Notes: generated by a model not told the origin, from the sequence alone. 64,000 nucleotides of DNA from Halorussus salinus (GCF_004765815.2 NZ_SBIS02000014.1:78516-142515); one strand, 5' to 3'. Counted from the stretch's first letter, positions 25,450 to 35,014 are shown. Numbers and translations: made by a program.

Positions 25450-26152
25450 CGGTGCGGTCGCGTACAGAACGGTCGTATCCGAACATCGCCGACAGCCGAA
25501 ATCCGGTTCGATCGAGTCGAGGCAGTTCGAGGAGCGAACAGGTCGTGGAGCATTCCGTCAGGGGGCCGTCGTTCGTCTCCGCCGAGGGTATTCACCTCGG
25601 GGAGCGGTAGCGATTTGTAGCCTTCGAACGGCGAGTAGCCTTGTAGCGATAATACAATATAAATAGAGGTGAATCTGTTACTTGACGCCGTGTTGTTCGG
25701 GCGACAGGGTACTGACAGCGTAGCAATTATCTTATATACCCACACACAAACGTGGTTTCTCGAACGTAACGTTTCCCGTTTTCAAACACATATTCCACCA
25801 CTTGTATCGGATAAAAGTAGAATTCAGTTCAAATCGGCCAACTATCGACTCGTCAGATAGTAGATTCAAATCCCCAATATACGTGCCAGATATTCCTACA
25901 ATTAAGAGTTGGCAGTCGGAGAGTTGGTCGCAATTATATTGAACTTATCTTACAATACTATTACCGGCGGCGACCCTACTGAGTTCTCGATAATCCACCG
26001 GTCAAGGAGATGCCGAACCAAACAGTGCCTCTCTCCTCGAATAGTTCCGGTTCAGTTTGTTTTCGGAGCGTAGCTTCGTGTCTTCACGATTGCTTCGATA
26101 CCGCTAGAGGTCGTTCACGTTTCGCAAGAATCCGGTCGATAAATCACTGCTA
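25450..26152. other. Gene-poor AT-rich spacer closing the catabolic island
   Basis: From about 25620 to 26110 the composition becomes clearly AT-rich relative to flanking genes. Short open frames exist but none has a start signal, family likeness or haloarchaeal acidic composition. A TATA-like run (CTTATATA) near 25730 has no supported gene behind it. No terminal repeats or transposase remains were seen. Confidence 0.5.
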
Positions 26153-26977
26153 CTATCCCGGCCCGAAAGCCGCGATATCGGCTCCGACGGTCGCGAGTGC
26201 GTCGGCGGGGTTCGGGTCGCTGTCGGCCAGATGCGTGTAACGGTGTTCCGGGATGCGCGAAAGTGCCGTCGTGACGGCGTCGCTGTACGTCTCGACGCCC
26301 GGTTCCGTCGGGTCATCGCCGCCCCAGACATCCCGGATTACCGTCATCGAATCGATGCGCACTTCCAGCCTGCGCGGCTCGTAGCGAGCCAACAGTTCGG
26401 AGAGTCCGAGTTGGAGGGCGACGTACTCGGCGGTGTTGTTCCCCGTCCGGGAGCCGACGGGTCGGCCGAGACGGGCGAGTTCCTCCTCCGAACCGTCCAT
26501 AATGACAGCGCCCGCTCCTGCGGGACCGGGGTTGCCGCGTGAACTGCCGTCGACGTAGAGGACGAACGTGTCGCTCGTCGGCTCGGTGACGGGTGGCCGA
26601 GCGAGTCCCGACGCCAGCAGGTCTTCGAGCGCGCGACGCAACTCGTCCGAGGAGGTCGCGGGGTCGAACAGGCCGCCGTAGCCGGAGACGGCGTCGTCGA
26701 TAGCGTCGGTGGCGGCCGCCATCTCGTATCCGACGCCCGCGAGGACCTCGTCGACGAGCGTGGCGAGCGGCGTGAGACGTTCGGCCGGGAGGCGGCCGTC
26801 GGTCACACCACGTCCCCCTTCGGGCCTCGATTCCGGTTTCGCGTTCCCTCCTCTCCGGACGATTTCACGGGCGTGTCGTACCACTGCATATCGGTCCTTG
26901 GAGGTCGAGCGGGATAATCGCTTCAGGTAGGACCAGCGTTCGGTCATCGAGGGCTTGGTGGGGTCGCCGGAAATCAT
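26153..26977 (-). CDS. rnhA: Ribonuclease HI (haloarchaeal type with N-terminal extension)
   Basis: 274 residues. The C-terminal half is RNase HI: VDGSSRGNPG with Asp143, NNTAEY with Glu184, RIDS with Asp209 and NPADALA with Asp259, so the DEDD metal site is complete. The first 130 residues are an extra helical domain seen in haloarchaeal homologues. It cleaves RNA in RNA-DNA hybrids. ATG 26977 is chosen from a TATA-like box at 27012-27021; an internal ATG at 26947 would remove ten residues. Divergent from arsR with overlapping promoters. Confidence 0.88.
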   Translation of the reverse strand: MISGDPTKPSMTERWSYLKRLSRSTSKDRYAVVRHAREIVRRGGNAKPESRPEGGRGVTDGRLPAERLTPLATLVDEVLAGVGYEMAAATDAIDDAVSGYGGLFDPATSSDELRRALEDLLASGLARPPVTEPTSDTFVLYVDGSSRGNPGPAGAGAVIMDGSEEELARLGRPVGSRTGNNTAEYVALQLGLSELLARYEPRRLEVRIDSMTVIRDVWGGDDPTEPGVETYSDAVTTALSRIPEHRYTHLADSDPNPADALATVGADIAAFGPG

Positions 26978-26997
26978 AGTAACGAACGGGAGTAACG

Positions 26998-27021
26998 TAT
27001 TAGTATCTGCTTGTATAAGCA
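26998..27021. promoter_or_regulatory. Overlapping divergent promoters with ArsR-type operator candidate
   Basis: Plus-strand GTATTAGTAT (26998-27007) is 28 bp before ATG 27031 of arsR. Minus-strand GCTTATACAA (27012-27021) serves the RNase HI gene. Between and over them GCTTGTATAAGC (27009-27020) is a near-palindrome that ArsR could bind. Confidence 0.45.
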
Positions 27022-27030
27022 CTAGCTGAA

Positions 27031-27399
27031 ATGGCACAGGAAACCACAGACGTTCCAGGCGACAGCACGGAGTCCGACGCGGACCCGTGTTGTGCGGGAC
27101 CACCCGAGGTGGACTCGGACGCGCTGGTGGCGGACCTCCAGTTGCTCTCGGCGATGGGGAACGACACGCGGTACGAACTCCTCCGGCGGATAGCGAACGC
27201 CGAGGGCGGCGTCTGCGTCTGCGACCTCCAAGGGGCGGTCGGCGTGAGCCAGAGCGCGGTGAGCCAAGCCCTCTCTCGGCTCTACTCGGCCGGACTCGTC
27301 TCGCGGCGCAAGGAGGGGTCGTGGCGGTACTACGACACCACCGACGCGTCCGACGCACTACTCTCGACGCTCGACGACTTGCGGGGTGACGATGAGTGA
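27031..27399 (+). CDS. arsR: ArsR-family metalloid-responsive repressor
   Basis: 122 residues. A winged-helix domain follows an N-terminal DPCC. The sensing motif CVCDL lies in the alpha-3 position, as in arsenite-responsive ArsR proteins, and SQSAVSQALSRLYSAGLV is the recognition helix. It should repress its own operon and be released by As(III) or a similar thiophile. It overlaps arsM by 8 bp and starts leaderless from the promoter at 26998. Confidence 0.88.
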   Translation: MAQETTDVPGDSTESDADPCCAGPPEVDSDALVADLQLLSAMGNDTRYELLRRIANAEGGVCVCDLQGAVGVSQSAVSQALSRLYSAGLVSRRKEGSWRYYDTTDASDALLSTLDDLRGDDE

Positions 27400-28270
27400 G
27401 AACGCGGAGTCGGGAACTCCCGTCTCCGAACGGGACCCCGACGAGACCCGCCGACTCGTCCGCGAGCGGTACGCGGACATCGCGTCCAGTAGCGGCGACG
27501 AGTCGTGCTGTAGCGACGTGGGCGGCGATGGAAGTGGCGAGGGCGGCGATAGAGGCGGCGACGAGTCGTGCTGTAGCGATTCGTCCGCCGGGACCGGAAG
27601 CGAGCAGTTGGGTTACGCCGAGGAGGACCTCGAAGCGGTCGCCGAGGGCGCGGACCTCGGACTCGGCTGTGGCAACCCGAAGGCGTTCGCGGACATGAGT
27701 CCGGGCGAGACCGTGCTGGACTTGGGGTCGGGGGCCGGGTTCGACTGCTTCCTCGCCGCGCGGGAGGTCGGCGACGACGGCCGCGTCGTCGGCGTGGACA
27801 TGACTCCCGAGATGGTCTCGAAGGCCCGCGAGAACGTCTCGAAGAACGACGCCTCGAACGTCGAGTTCCGACTCGGCGAGATTTCCCACCTCCCGGTCGC
27901 GGACGAGACGGTCGATGTCGTCATTTCGAACTGCGTCGTCAACCTCGCACCCGAGAAGCGGCAGGTGTTCGCCGAGGCGTACCGTGCGCTCCGGCCCGGC
28001 GGCCGACTCGCCATCTCCGATGTCGTCCAGACCGCGCCGTTTCCCGAGGAGGTGCGGATGGACCCCGACTCGCTGACGGCGTGCGTCGCCGGTGCCTCGA
28101 CGGTGGACGCGCTCGAAGCGACGCTCGACGACGTGGGCTTCGAGGCGGTCGAAATCGAGCCGAAGTCCGAAAGCACCGAGTTCATCCGCGAGTGGGACGC
28201 CGAGCGCGACCTGAGCGAGTATCTGGTCTCGGCCACTATCGAGGCGCGCAAGCCCGCGGTCCGCGAGTAA
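27392..28270 (+). CDS. arsM: Arsenite S-adenosylmethionine methyltransferase
   Basis: 292 residues from ATG 27392. SAM-binding motif I LDLGSGAGFD, then GVDMTPEM and NCVVNLAPEK. It converts As(III) into methylated, volatile species. The N-terminal 70 residues are unusual: two copies of DESCCSD separated by a Gly/Asp-rich linker, followed by LGCGNP, supplying paired cysteines for metalloid binding. Translation is coupled to arsR. Confidence 0.9.
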   Translation: MSENAESGTPVSERDPDETRRLVRERYADIASSSGDESCCSDVGGDGSGEGGDRGGDESCCSDSSAGTGSEQLGYAEEDLEAVAEGADLGLGCGNPKAFADMSPGETVLDLGSGAGFDCFLAAREVGDDGRVVGVDMTPEMVSKARENVSKNDASNVEFRLGEISHLPVADETVDVVISNCVVNLAPEKRQVFAEAYRALRPGGRLAISDVVQTAPFPEEVRMDPDSLTACVAGASTVDALEATLDDVGFEAVEIEPKSESTEFIREWDAERDLSEYLVSATIEARKPAVRE

Positions 28271-28489
28271 CTCTGAACGACAAGTCAGGGACAATCCGAG
28301 TGACGCTCGGCCGTGGCCGAGGCTCCGAGGTTGGGAAAAGTGGGGGGTGGGGAGAGTTCGCCGGACGAAAACGAATGGTTGAGCGACCGGCGAACGTGCG
28401 TCGAAAGGCATCGCCGCCTTATAGGTCTTCTGTACGCTCCGACCGACCGCTCCGATTTCCGGGACGACCGACGGTCGCTGTCGGTCTCC

Positions 28490-29827
28490 TCAGCGTTCGT
28501 GGACTCGCATCGGCATCCCGTCGCGGGGGTGCATCGTCAGCGTCGGCCACAGTTCGGGTTCGGCATCGCGGGCGTATTCGAGGCGGTACTGCTGGGCGGT
28601 GCGCGCGAGAATCAGCTTCGCCTCCAGTTTGGCGAGGTGCTTGCCGATGCAGTGGCGCGGGCCGCCGCCGAACGGGAAGTAGGCGAACCGCGGTCGGTCC
28701 GCGTCGCGGCTCCAGCGGTCGGGGTCGAACGCGTCGGGGTCGTCCCAGTAGCGTTCCGAACGATGCATCGCCCACTGGGAGAGCATGATGGCGCTCTCCT
28801 CGGGGACGCGATAGCCGCCCAGTTCGACCGGTTCCTTCGCCTCGCGGAACATCGTGTAGACCGGCGGGTAGAGCCGCATCGCCTCGTCGACCACCTGCTC
28901 GACGTAGTCCAAGTTTCCCACGTCCTCCATCGTCGGCGCGTCGCCGCCGAGAACGTCGTCTATCTCGTCGTGGACGCGCCGCTCGGCCTCGGGATGCTGG
29001 GAGAGGAGATACCACGTGTAGGTCAACGTCAGCGCGGTCGTGTCGTGGCCCGCCAACAGCATCGTCATCACCTCGTCGCGTATCTCGCGGTCGGTCTGCT
29101 CGCCGCGGTCCTGCGCGCGGAGCAGAATCGACAGCAGGTCGTCGGGTCCCTCGTCGGTCTCGGGGTCGCCGTGGGTGCCGCGGCGCTCGGTCACGATGTC
29201 GTCGATGACGCTCTCCATCGTCCCCACGGCGTTCCGGTACTCGCTGTCGCCCGGCATCGGGAGCCACTGGGGCGCGGCGAACCGAACCGGGTCGGGTTCG
29301 AAACGCGCGCCGAGCGGAAGCAGCGCCTCACGGATGGTTTGGACGCGCTCGTCGTTCAGGTCGGTGCCCAACATCAGGTCCACGATGACCGCGAGGGTCA
29401 CCTGCGTCATGTCCTGTTCTACGTCTACCTCCTCGCCGTCGGCCCAGTCGGCCAGCAGGTCGTCGTTGTGTTCGACTATCTGGTCGGCGAACCCCATCAG
29501 TCGCCGCATGTCGAACGCGGGATTAGCGAGTTGGCGCTGTTTGCGCCACTGCTGGCCCTCGCTGAGGAGCAGGCCCTTCCCGAGCAAATCGCCGAGCGCG
29601 TCGTTCTGGAAGTCCGGCTTGCGGTACTTCTCGGCCTCCGAGACCAACACGCGCTCTACGTCCATCGGGTCGGTCAACAGGTAGGTGTCCAGCGGCCCGA
29701 GGTCGAACTGAACCACGTCGCCGTACGCCTGTTCGAGCGCCGAGAGAAACCGGAACGGGTCGCGGGCGTACCGCCGACTACTGCCGAACAACGGTTCTCC
29801 TCGCGGGCCGGGCGGTGACGAACTCAT
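28490..29827 (-). CDS. Cytochrome P450
   Basis: 445 residues, soluble. I-helix oxygen motif AGHDTT, the ExxR motif EAMR and the heme loop FPFGGGPRHCIG with Cys393 as heme ligand are all present. It is a P450 monooxygenase of the type common in halobacteria (CYP174-like by general appearance). Redox partners and substrate are not encoded nearby. It stands alone, divergent from the PQQ-protein operon. Confidence 0.9.
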   Translation of the reverse strand: MSSSPPGPRGEPLFGSSRRYARDPFRFLSALEQAYGDVVQFDLGPLDTYLLTDPMDVERVLVSEAEKYRKPDFQNDALGDLLGKGLLLSEGQQWRKQRQLANPAFDMRRLMGFADQIVEHNDDLLADWADGEEVDVEQDMTQVTLAVIVDLMLGTDLNDERVQTIREALLPLGARFEPDPVRFAAPQWLPMPGDSEYRNAVGTMESVIDDIVTERRGTHGDPETDEGPDDLLSILLRAQDRGEQTDREIRDEVMTMLLAGHDTTALTLTYTWYLLSQHPEAERRVHDEIDDVLGGDAPTMEDVGNLDYVEQVVDEAMRLYPPVYTMFREAKEPVELGGYRVPEESAIMLSQWAMHRSERYWDDPDAFDPDRWSRDADRPRFAYFPFGGGPRHCIGKHLAKLEAKLILARTAQQYRLEYARDAEPELWPTLTMHPRDGMPMRVHER

Positions 29828-29989
29828 CAGTACTGTGTTGGGCTCTAACAGGATGAATGCAACGGTGAGTGTCGGCCTGTTCCGCGAGTGTTCAAATTGA
29901 CGAAGCCTTAGCCATATAGGTTTGTGAGTCTATACGTGTTATCTAAGTCTATATCTCGTTCACTAATCGTATCAAAAATTTCTATTTCC

Positions 29990-29999
29990 AATATTTTAT
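29990..29999 (+). promoter_or_regulatory. TATA box of the three-gene surface operon
   Basis: AATATTTTAT lies about 36 bp before ATG 30031, giving a short leader and favouring that ATG over ATG 29998. Confidence 0.45.
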
Positions 30000-30030
30000 G
30001 TGTTTGTTCGATAGTATATTGACCCATAGA

Positions 30031-32556
30031 ATGAGCGAACTCACCCGGCGGGAGTGGTTGCGGTTGTCGGGAGTCACGGCGACTTCCGCGTTCGGCACCT
30101 CAACAGTCGCGGGCAGAATGTCGAACGAGGCTACCGCGACCACGTCAACGGCCGACTGGCAGTCGTTCCACAACGGTCCGACTAATACCGGACACGCGAG
30201 AAACACCACCGGCCCCGGAAGCGGTGCCAGCCCGACGAAGGAGTACCACACCGCGGGAGGATACGAAGCGCCACCGATTATCGCCGACGGAATCATCTAC
30301 GCTGCGAACAGGTACGGCGATCTCCTCGCGGTCGATACCACCGACGGAACACGAAACTGGAAGTTCGCGACCGGCGAGCAAATTCTGGCGTCACCGACGC
30401 TTCGCGATGGCACAATCTACGTGGGGGGTACGAACGAGAAACTGTACGCGATCGACGCGACGGACGGTAGCGAGGAGTGGACGTACAGAACTGATGGGCA
30501 GGATGTCTCGGCTCCCACGGTCGCGGGCGGGTCCGTGTTCTTCGGAAGCTACGACCGGAACGTCTACTCCGTGGATGCCGTAGATGGAACCGAGAACTGG
30601 CGGTTCGAGACGAGCGGGGTCCTCACGACCAGATCGCGGATATCCAACGCGCCAGCAGTTGCCGACGGTACAGTCTATGTCGGCAACTTAGACAGGAGAT
30701 TGTACGCGCTGGACGCAGCCGACGGCTCCAAGCGCTGGGAAGTAGCAAAAAGTGGGTACGTGTGGGCACCGGCTGTCGTCGACGACACGGTGTATGCAGG
30801 TACGTCCGGTGGGAAAATCTATGCGTTCGACGCTAGCAGTGGTAAGCAACGCTGGTCGTTCGGCGGTCCACAACGGATGACGGCACCAGCGGTTGCCGAC
30901 GGTACCGTGTACGTCGGTCGGTACGAGGGGGCTCATCAAGGCGAATACGACGTTCGTCTGTACGCGCTCGATGCTGCCGACGGGAGCGAGCTGTGGCAGT
31001 TCACGACGGACGGGAAGATCGTACACTCACCGGTCGTCGCGGATGGTCGCGTGTACGTTTCCATCGACGACCCACCGAAGCTTCAAGTTGTAGATGCGGC
31101 CAGCGGGACCGAACTGGACGAGTATCCGGCCGGAGAGAGTACCGAATTCGGGTCGCTCGAACAGTTCACGGCCCCAATCGTTTCCGAGGGTACGCTCTAC
31201 GTGGGTAGCGAAGACGGGAATCTTTGGGCAGTCGGTGACAGAGCGTCGTCGGGGAGTCCGCCGACTCCGGCGTTCGACCGTTCACCAAAATCGCCGGAAG
31301 TCGATCAGTCGGTTACGTTCGACGCGTCTGCGTCGAGCGACCCCGACGGTACGATTGCGACCTACGAATGGGACTTCGACGGCGACGGCTCCTTCGAGGT
31401 CCGAGGAGAGACGACCAGCCATACGTTCGAGAGTACGGGCGAATACGCCGTCACCCTACGCGTCACCGACGGTACCGGGAGGTCAGCAACGACAGAAACG
31501 ATGGTCACCGTCTCGAAGTCCCCGTTCCAGCAGGTCAAGGAGTCCCACCTCTCGAAGGCCGAGGAGTTAGACGCGGCGGCGCTCACCGACATGGACGCCG
31601 TCGAGCAAGCCCGGACCGCCAACGACGAGTACACGACCGCGGTCGAGAACGGCGACATCTCCGAAGAGACCGCGATAGACGCGCTACAGCGGATTATCAG
31701 CGGTCTCGACACGACGCTCACGACGATCAGGAACATCGGCGGGAGACCGGAGTTCACCGGCGACGACCAGTACGACCTAACCCAGCAGATGGCCGTCCCC
31801 ACCATCAACACGGGTATCGACCTCGCGCTGGGCGCGTTCACTATACTGAAGAAGTTGTCAGACGGTGCGAGCTTCTTCACGACGAGCGTCCTGAAGACGG
31901 CGAAGTCGCAGGTAGACGACGCCATCAAGTCGCTAACCAGCGGGATGTTCGGAAACGCAGTTGACGCCATCGGCATGATACGAGGGAGTGCCCCGACCAT
32001 CGTCCAAGAGATACTGAAGGGCGTCGCACAGGCCGAGGTCGTGAGCATGGTCGAGGAGAAGGTGTCGGCGATTGCGGACACGGTCGCGGACGGCCTCCAA
32101 ACGTACGCCGAGCAGGACATGTTGTCGCTCCTGCCGGGGGTCACGCAACCGTTCGTCGACGAACCCGCCGCGCTCGACGCTGGCGTCGGGTTCCTCTACG
32201 ACTTCCTGTCGGCCGAGCGCCTCCGAGAGGACGGGCTGGCCGGGTCAACCAACGTCGCGTTACAGGAGGCCCGGAACGCCCAGTCGTCCATCGAGACCGA
32301 GGTGAAAGACACCGACAGCGTGATACAGGACGCCAAAGAGTGGAGTCAGGACCACAGTCTCGTCGGCTCGATAATCGAGTTCGTCCGAGCGCCGAGTCTG
32401 GAAGACGTACTCGACTCCGTAATCGGAGCTATCCTGACACTGACCGGAGGTGTGGCGAACGCCTTCGCGACGGGTGCCGGATTCGGTGCCCTCATCAAAA
32501 TCAACGTGACACATCACATCGGCCTCGTCGAAAATATACGAGGTGAACCCTTATGA
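30031..32556 (+). CDS. Tat-exported PQQ-like beta-propeller protein with PKD domain
   Basis: 841 residues. Tat motif TRREWLRLSG opens the protein. Residues about 40-405 hold seven to eight propeller blades, each with an A(V/I/L)DxxDGxxxW element. A PKD domain follows (about 411-494: PDGTIATYEWDFDGDG, then TGEYAVTLRVTD). The last 340 residues are mainly helical with a hydrophobic Gly-rich stretch near the end (LTGGVANAFATGAG). This suggests a large surface protein, perhaps binding glycans or proteins; there is no catalytic PQQ dehydrogenase set. The propeller part has visibly lower GC than the neighbours, hinting at transfer. It overlaps the next gene by 4 bp. Confidence 0.82.
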   Translation: MSELTRREWLRLSGVTATSAFGTSTVAGRMSNEATATTSTADWQSFHNGPTNTGHARNTTGPGSGASPTKEYHTAGGYEAPPIIADGIIYAANRYGDLLAVDTTDGTRNWKFATGEQILASPTLRDGTIYVGGTNEKLYAIDATDGSEEWTYRTDGQDVSAPTVAGGSVFFGSYDRNVYSVDAVDGTENWRFETSGVLTTRSRISNAPAVADGTVYVGNLDRRLYALDAADGSKRWEVAKSGYVWAPAVVDDTVYAGTSGGKIYAFDASSGKQRWSFGGPQRMTAPAVADGTVYVGRYEGAHQGEYDVRLYALDAADGSELWQFTTDGKIVHSPVVADGRVYVSIDDPPKLQVVDAASGTELDEYPAGESTEFGSLEQFTAPIVSEGTLYVGSEDGNLWAVGDRASSGSPPTPAFDRSPKSPEVDQSVTFDASASSDPDGTIATYEWDFDGDGSFEVRGETTSHTFESTGEYAVTLRVTDGTGRSATTETMVTVSKSPFQQVKESHLSKAEELDAAALTDMDAVEQARTANDEYTTAVENGDISEETAIDALQRIISGLDTTLTTIRNIGGRPEFTGDDQYDLTQQMAVPTINTGIDLALGAFTILKKLSDGASFFTTSVLKTAKSQVDDAIKSLTSGMFGNAVDAIGMIRGSAPTIVQEILKGVAQAEVVSMVEEKVSAIADTVADGLQTYAEQDMLSLLPGVTQPFVDEPAALDAGVGFLYDFLSAERLREDGLAGSTNVALQEARNAQSSIETEVKDTDSVIQDAKEWSQDHSLVGSIIEFVRAPSLEDVLDSVIGAILTLTGGVANAFATGAGFGALIKINVTHHIGLVENIRGEPL

Positions 32557-33557
32557 GCGGTCGGCGGACGGACGTACCCTCGTTGTTTCGGTCCTACCGG
32601 GAAGCACTGGAGTCCGAGGACCTGCCGCGGGCGGTCGAAGCGGCGGTCAGCATGGAAGAGACGGAGGCGGAGCCGACGGCGCTGGTCGAGGATTTCGTCG
32701 CGGCAGTCCGGAACGACGAGTTGGGACTCGCGCGTACCCTGCTCCAACAGATCGGTAGCGCCTACGAGCGGTTGGAGACGGCCGAACAGGCACAGATACA
32801 GCGTGCGATTACCGCGGTCGAGGAGGGGTCGCTGTCGGCGTCGAAAGAGCAGCAACTGTTGAAGTTGACGCGGACTGCGACGCAGGCGAGCCTCACTCGG
32901 TCGGCGTTCCTCAACCAGTCCATCGCGCGAATCGAGTCCGAGAAGCTGGACGAAACGACCGTCGTGGACACGGCGAAACAGGCCAAAAACGTCGAGCAGG
33001 AACTCTCGACGGCGAAAGATACGACGGGCGGTATCGCGGACGGAATCAGCGTCTCCCCGACGCCGACGGTCCTGACCAACGGCGGTCCCGAGACCGTCGC
33101 GCGGGGCGAGTCGGCGGCACTGACCGTGACCGTCGGGAACGTGGGAAACGACGAGACCGACGCGCTCTCGTTGGAAGCCGACGCGGAGAGCGGGCTCTCG
33201 GTCCGTGACGAGAGCGTCTCGATACGCCCACTCTCCTCGGACGCCCGCGAGGAGGTCGCGGTCTCGGTGGTCGGAGACACGGCCGGAGAGCGAACCGTCA
33301 CGCTCGACCTCAAGCGCGGCGACTCGACCGTCGAATCGGTCACGCAGACGATAACGGTGCTGAACGAGGCGAAGTCCGTTCGGGAGGCGGTCGTCGGCGG
33401 CGACAGGACGGTCCCGAACGAGACGGAGATACAGCAGTCCATCGCCTACTGGACCGAGGACGAAGTGATTCCCGGCACCGGCGGGAAGTCGATAACCACC
33501 GAGAAGCTACAGGAGTTCATCACGGAATGGGTCGAATCGAAGGGAGGGAGCAGTTGA
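32553..33557 (+). CDS. Coiled-coil/CARDB-like protein with dockerin-like C-terminus
   Basis: 334 residues, no signal peptide. Residues 1-160 are helical and charged. Residues about 165-275 look like a CARDB/NEW3 beta-sandwich (ARGESAALTVTVGNVGNDET). The last 50, NETEIQQSIAYWTEDE followed by PGTGGKSI and a second helix, resemble the dockerin-like tail found on haloarchaeal surface proteins. Lack of an export signal is odd for such domains; non-classical export, or binding at the inner side, are possible. Coupled by ATGA to the gene before and TGATG to the gene after. Confidence 0.65.
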   Translation: MSGRRTDVPSLFRSYREALESEDLPRAVEAAVSMEETEAEPTALVEDFVAAVRNDELGLARTLLQQIGSAYERLETAEQAQIQRAITAVEEGSLSASKEQQLLKLTRTATQASLTRSAFLNQSIARIESEKLDETTVVDTAKQAKNVEQELSTAKDTTGGIADGISVSPTPTVLTNGGPETVARGESAALTVTVGNVGNDETDALSLEADAESGLSVRDESVSIRPLSSDAREEVAVSVVGDTAGERTVTLDLKRGDSTVESVTQTITVLNEAKSVREAVVGGDRTVPNETEIQQSIAYWTEDEVIPGTGGKSITTEKLQEFITEWVESKGGSS

Positions 33558-34372
33558 TGTCGCGTTCGGCCCCCGGACGCGAGGTGGCCGCACTCGGGAT
33601 AGCGCTTGTGGTATCGTCGGTTCTCCTCGGAGGGTCGGCGGTGGCCGCGACCAGTGGGACAGTCGAGGGGAGCGCCGTGGCCAACGAGAACGTCGCGAAC
33701 ACCGAAGCCGAACTCGCGTTGAATATGAGTGGCCACGCCGAGGAAGTCGAGGAGGGATACGAGGTCCGACTCGAAGTCACGGTGCGGAACGAAGGCAACG
33801 GGACCAGTCCGGCACCCGTCTTCGACCTCGGACGCCTTCCCGACGGGTGGGCGGTCGCGTCTTGGTCGGGCTCTGGAGCTACGTATCGGGAATCGACGAA
33901 CGAGTGGCTCTGGACGGAAGTCGAATCCGAAGCCTCACGAGACCTGAGTATCACGATGACGGCGGATTCACGCACCGACTCGGCCACGATATCCGGGGAA
34001 GTGACCGACGGATACGACCACCGGGCGACCGACGACATCCGAATCGAGACGGGGCGGGCCTCCTCGGGGGCCGGTGGTGGCGCTGGCGGCCAGAGTATCA
34101 GCGAAACTACGTCCACGAGCGAGCCGACCGAGACGGTCGAAGCAACCACGACCGTGGAAACGACCGCGACGACCGATGTGACGGGTTCTCGAACACCGAC
34201 TTCGACGGTAGTCCCGACCACGTCTCGAACGCCGACGACGGCGACTCGGACGAATTGGACAGCCACGTCTCGAACGCCCTCGGACACGGCGATACCCGGA
34301 TTCGGCCTCATAGGTGCCGTCGTTGCCATCGTTGGGCTATCGGTCGCTTCAGCGAGCAAGGCTGAAGAGTAG
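33557..34372 (+). CDS. PGF-CTERM-anchored surface protein
   Basis: 271 residues. A Sec-type signal covers about residues 8-35. A beta-sandwich domain (about 60-165: YEVRLEVTVRNEGNG and onward) is followed by a Ser/Thr/Glu-rich stalk of about 70 residues likely to be glycosylated. The end carries PGFG, a hydrophobic span and a short charged tail, which is the archaeosortase A sorting signal. The mature protein should be lipid-anchored on the cell surface. As the last gene of the operon it is a candidate anchor for the two preceding proteins. Confidence 0.82.
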   Translation: MSRSAPGREVAALGIALVVSSVLLGGSAVAATSGTVEGSAVANENVANTEAELALNMSGHAEEVEEGYEVRLEVTVRNEGNGTSPAPVFDLGRLPDGWAVASWSGSGATYRESTNEWLWTEVESEASRDLSITMTADSRTDSATISGEVTDGYDHRATDDIRIETGRASSGAGGGAGGQSISETTSTSEPTETVEATTTVETTATTDVTGSRTPTSTVVPTTSRTPTTATRTNWTATSRTPSDTAIPGFGLIGAVVAIVGLSVASASKAEE

Positions 34373-34606
34373 TCGGTCGGAGAAGGAATTTCTTTGCTCC
34401 GGGGATGAACAAGTCGCTGTGAAGTTCGAACTGGGTGCGGACGCCGCCGGAGCGGCGTTCGCGGTGGTGCGAGCCAGCGACAGGCGAGCATGGCTCGAAA
34501 GTGTTCCAGAGGCACTGTGGTCTCCGCGGCAGTCTAACTTGTCCGGAGACTCGGTGGTCGATACGTATCTATAGAATAAATATTTCAGCCAGTAATCTGA
34601 GATAGA
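34373..34606. other. Spacer between surface operon and partition repeats
   Basis: Holds a short GTG-initiated frame of about 50 codons near 34420-34574 without family likeness, possibly a gene remnant. Composition shifts from GC-rich to AT-rich at about 34560. Confidence 0.35.
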
Positions 34607-34632
34607 TACCTTAGAGATAAATCTTAGATAGA
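34607..34632 (+). repeat. 13-bp phased repeats, cluster 1 (2 units)
   Basis: Units at 34607 and 34620 with the core CTTAGA. Same 13-bp step as the two larger clusters downstream. Confidence 0.6.
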
Positions 34633-34782
34633 CATCGTAGACAGCTTAGTTAGAAGTATTATTTACCGTCTATAGCGAGGCGGGAAGCGACAATCCGCGG
34701 GCCGAATCGGTTCCTACGAGTAAGGTACGCGGTCGTCCGAATCCATCTCGGTTCGGGAGCTTCCAAAAGCATCCCAGACAAT

Positions 34783-34834
34783 TATCTTAGATATTTATCT
34801 TAGGCTCTTATCTTAGACGTTTATCTTATGTGAG
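34783..34834 (+). repeat. 13-bp phased repeats, cluster 2 (4 units)
   Basis: TATCTTAG begins at 34783, 34796 and 34809, with TATCTTAT at 34822, exactly 13 bp apart. Variable five-base spacers separate the cores. Likely protein-binding array for segregation or replication. Confidence 0.85.
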
Positions 34835-34936
34835 TAGATGTTAAGATATGGTCGCAGAGCGGAGTTATCAGTCAAACGCACGAGTCAACCGGAGATGTAA
34901 GTCAAACACTGGCCCCAGATAGAAATCAAAGAACAG

Positions 34937-35014
34937 CGTCTTAGACTTGTATCTTAGATTTATGTCTTAGACAAGTATCTTAGCCACCTAACTTACGTCT
35001 CTAACTTAGAAAAG
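34937..35014 (+). repeat. 13-bp phased repeats, cluster 3 (6 units)
   Basis: Cores at 34937, 34950, 34963, 34976, 34989 and 35002, consensus TRTCTTAGA drifting to TAACTTAG, again every 13 bp. A seventh, poor unit follows at 35015. The array ends about 80 bp before parA and covers its promoter-proximal region, so the bound protein may also control the operon. Confidence 0.85.

Noticed and set aside
25669..26240. Two short plus-strand frames in the AT-rich gap
   Set aside because: One lies in non-coding AT-rich DNA and the other overlaps RNase HI on the opposite strand; neither has haloarchaeal protein composition.
30031..31250. PQQ-dependent alcohol dehydrogenase
   Set aside because: Propeller blades carry the PQQ-like repeat, but the catalytic Asp/Glu set, the cysteine pair and the heme domain of dehydrogenases are not seen.
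34783..35014. CRISPR array
   Set aside because: The repeat core is 8-9 bp with 4-5-bp spacers and constant 13-bp step; CRISPR units are about 60-70 bp with long spacers, and no cas genes are present.
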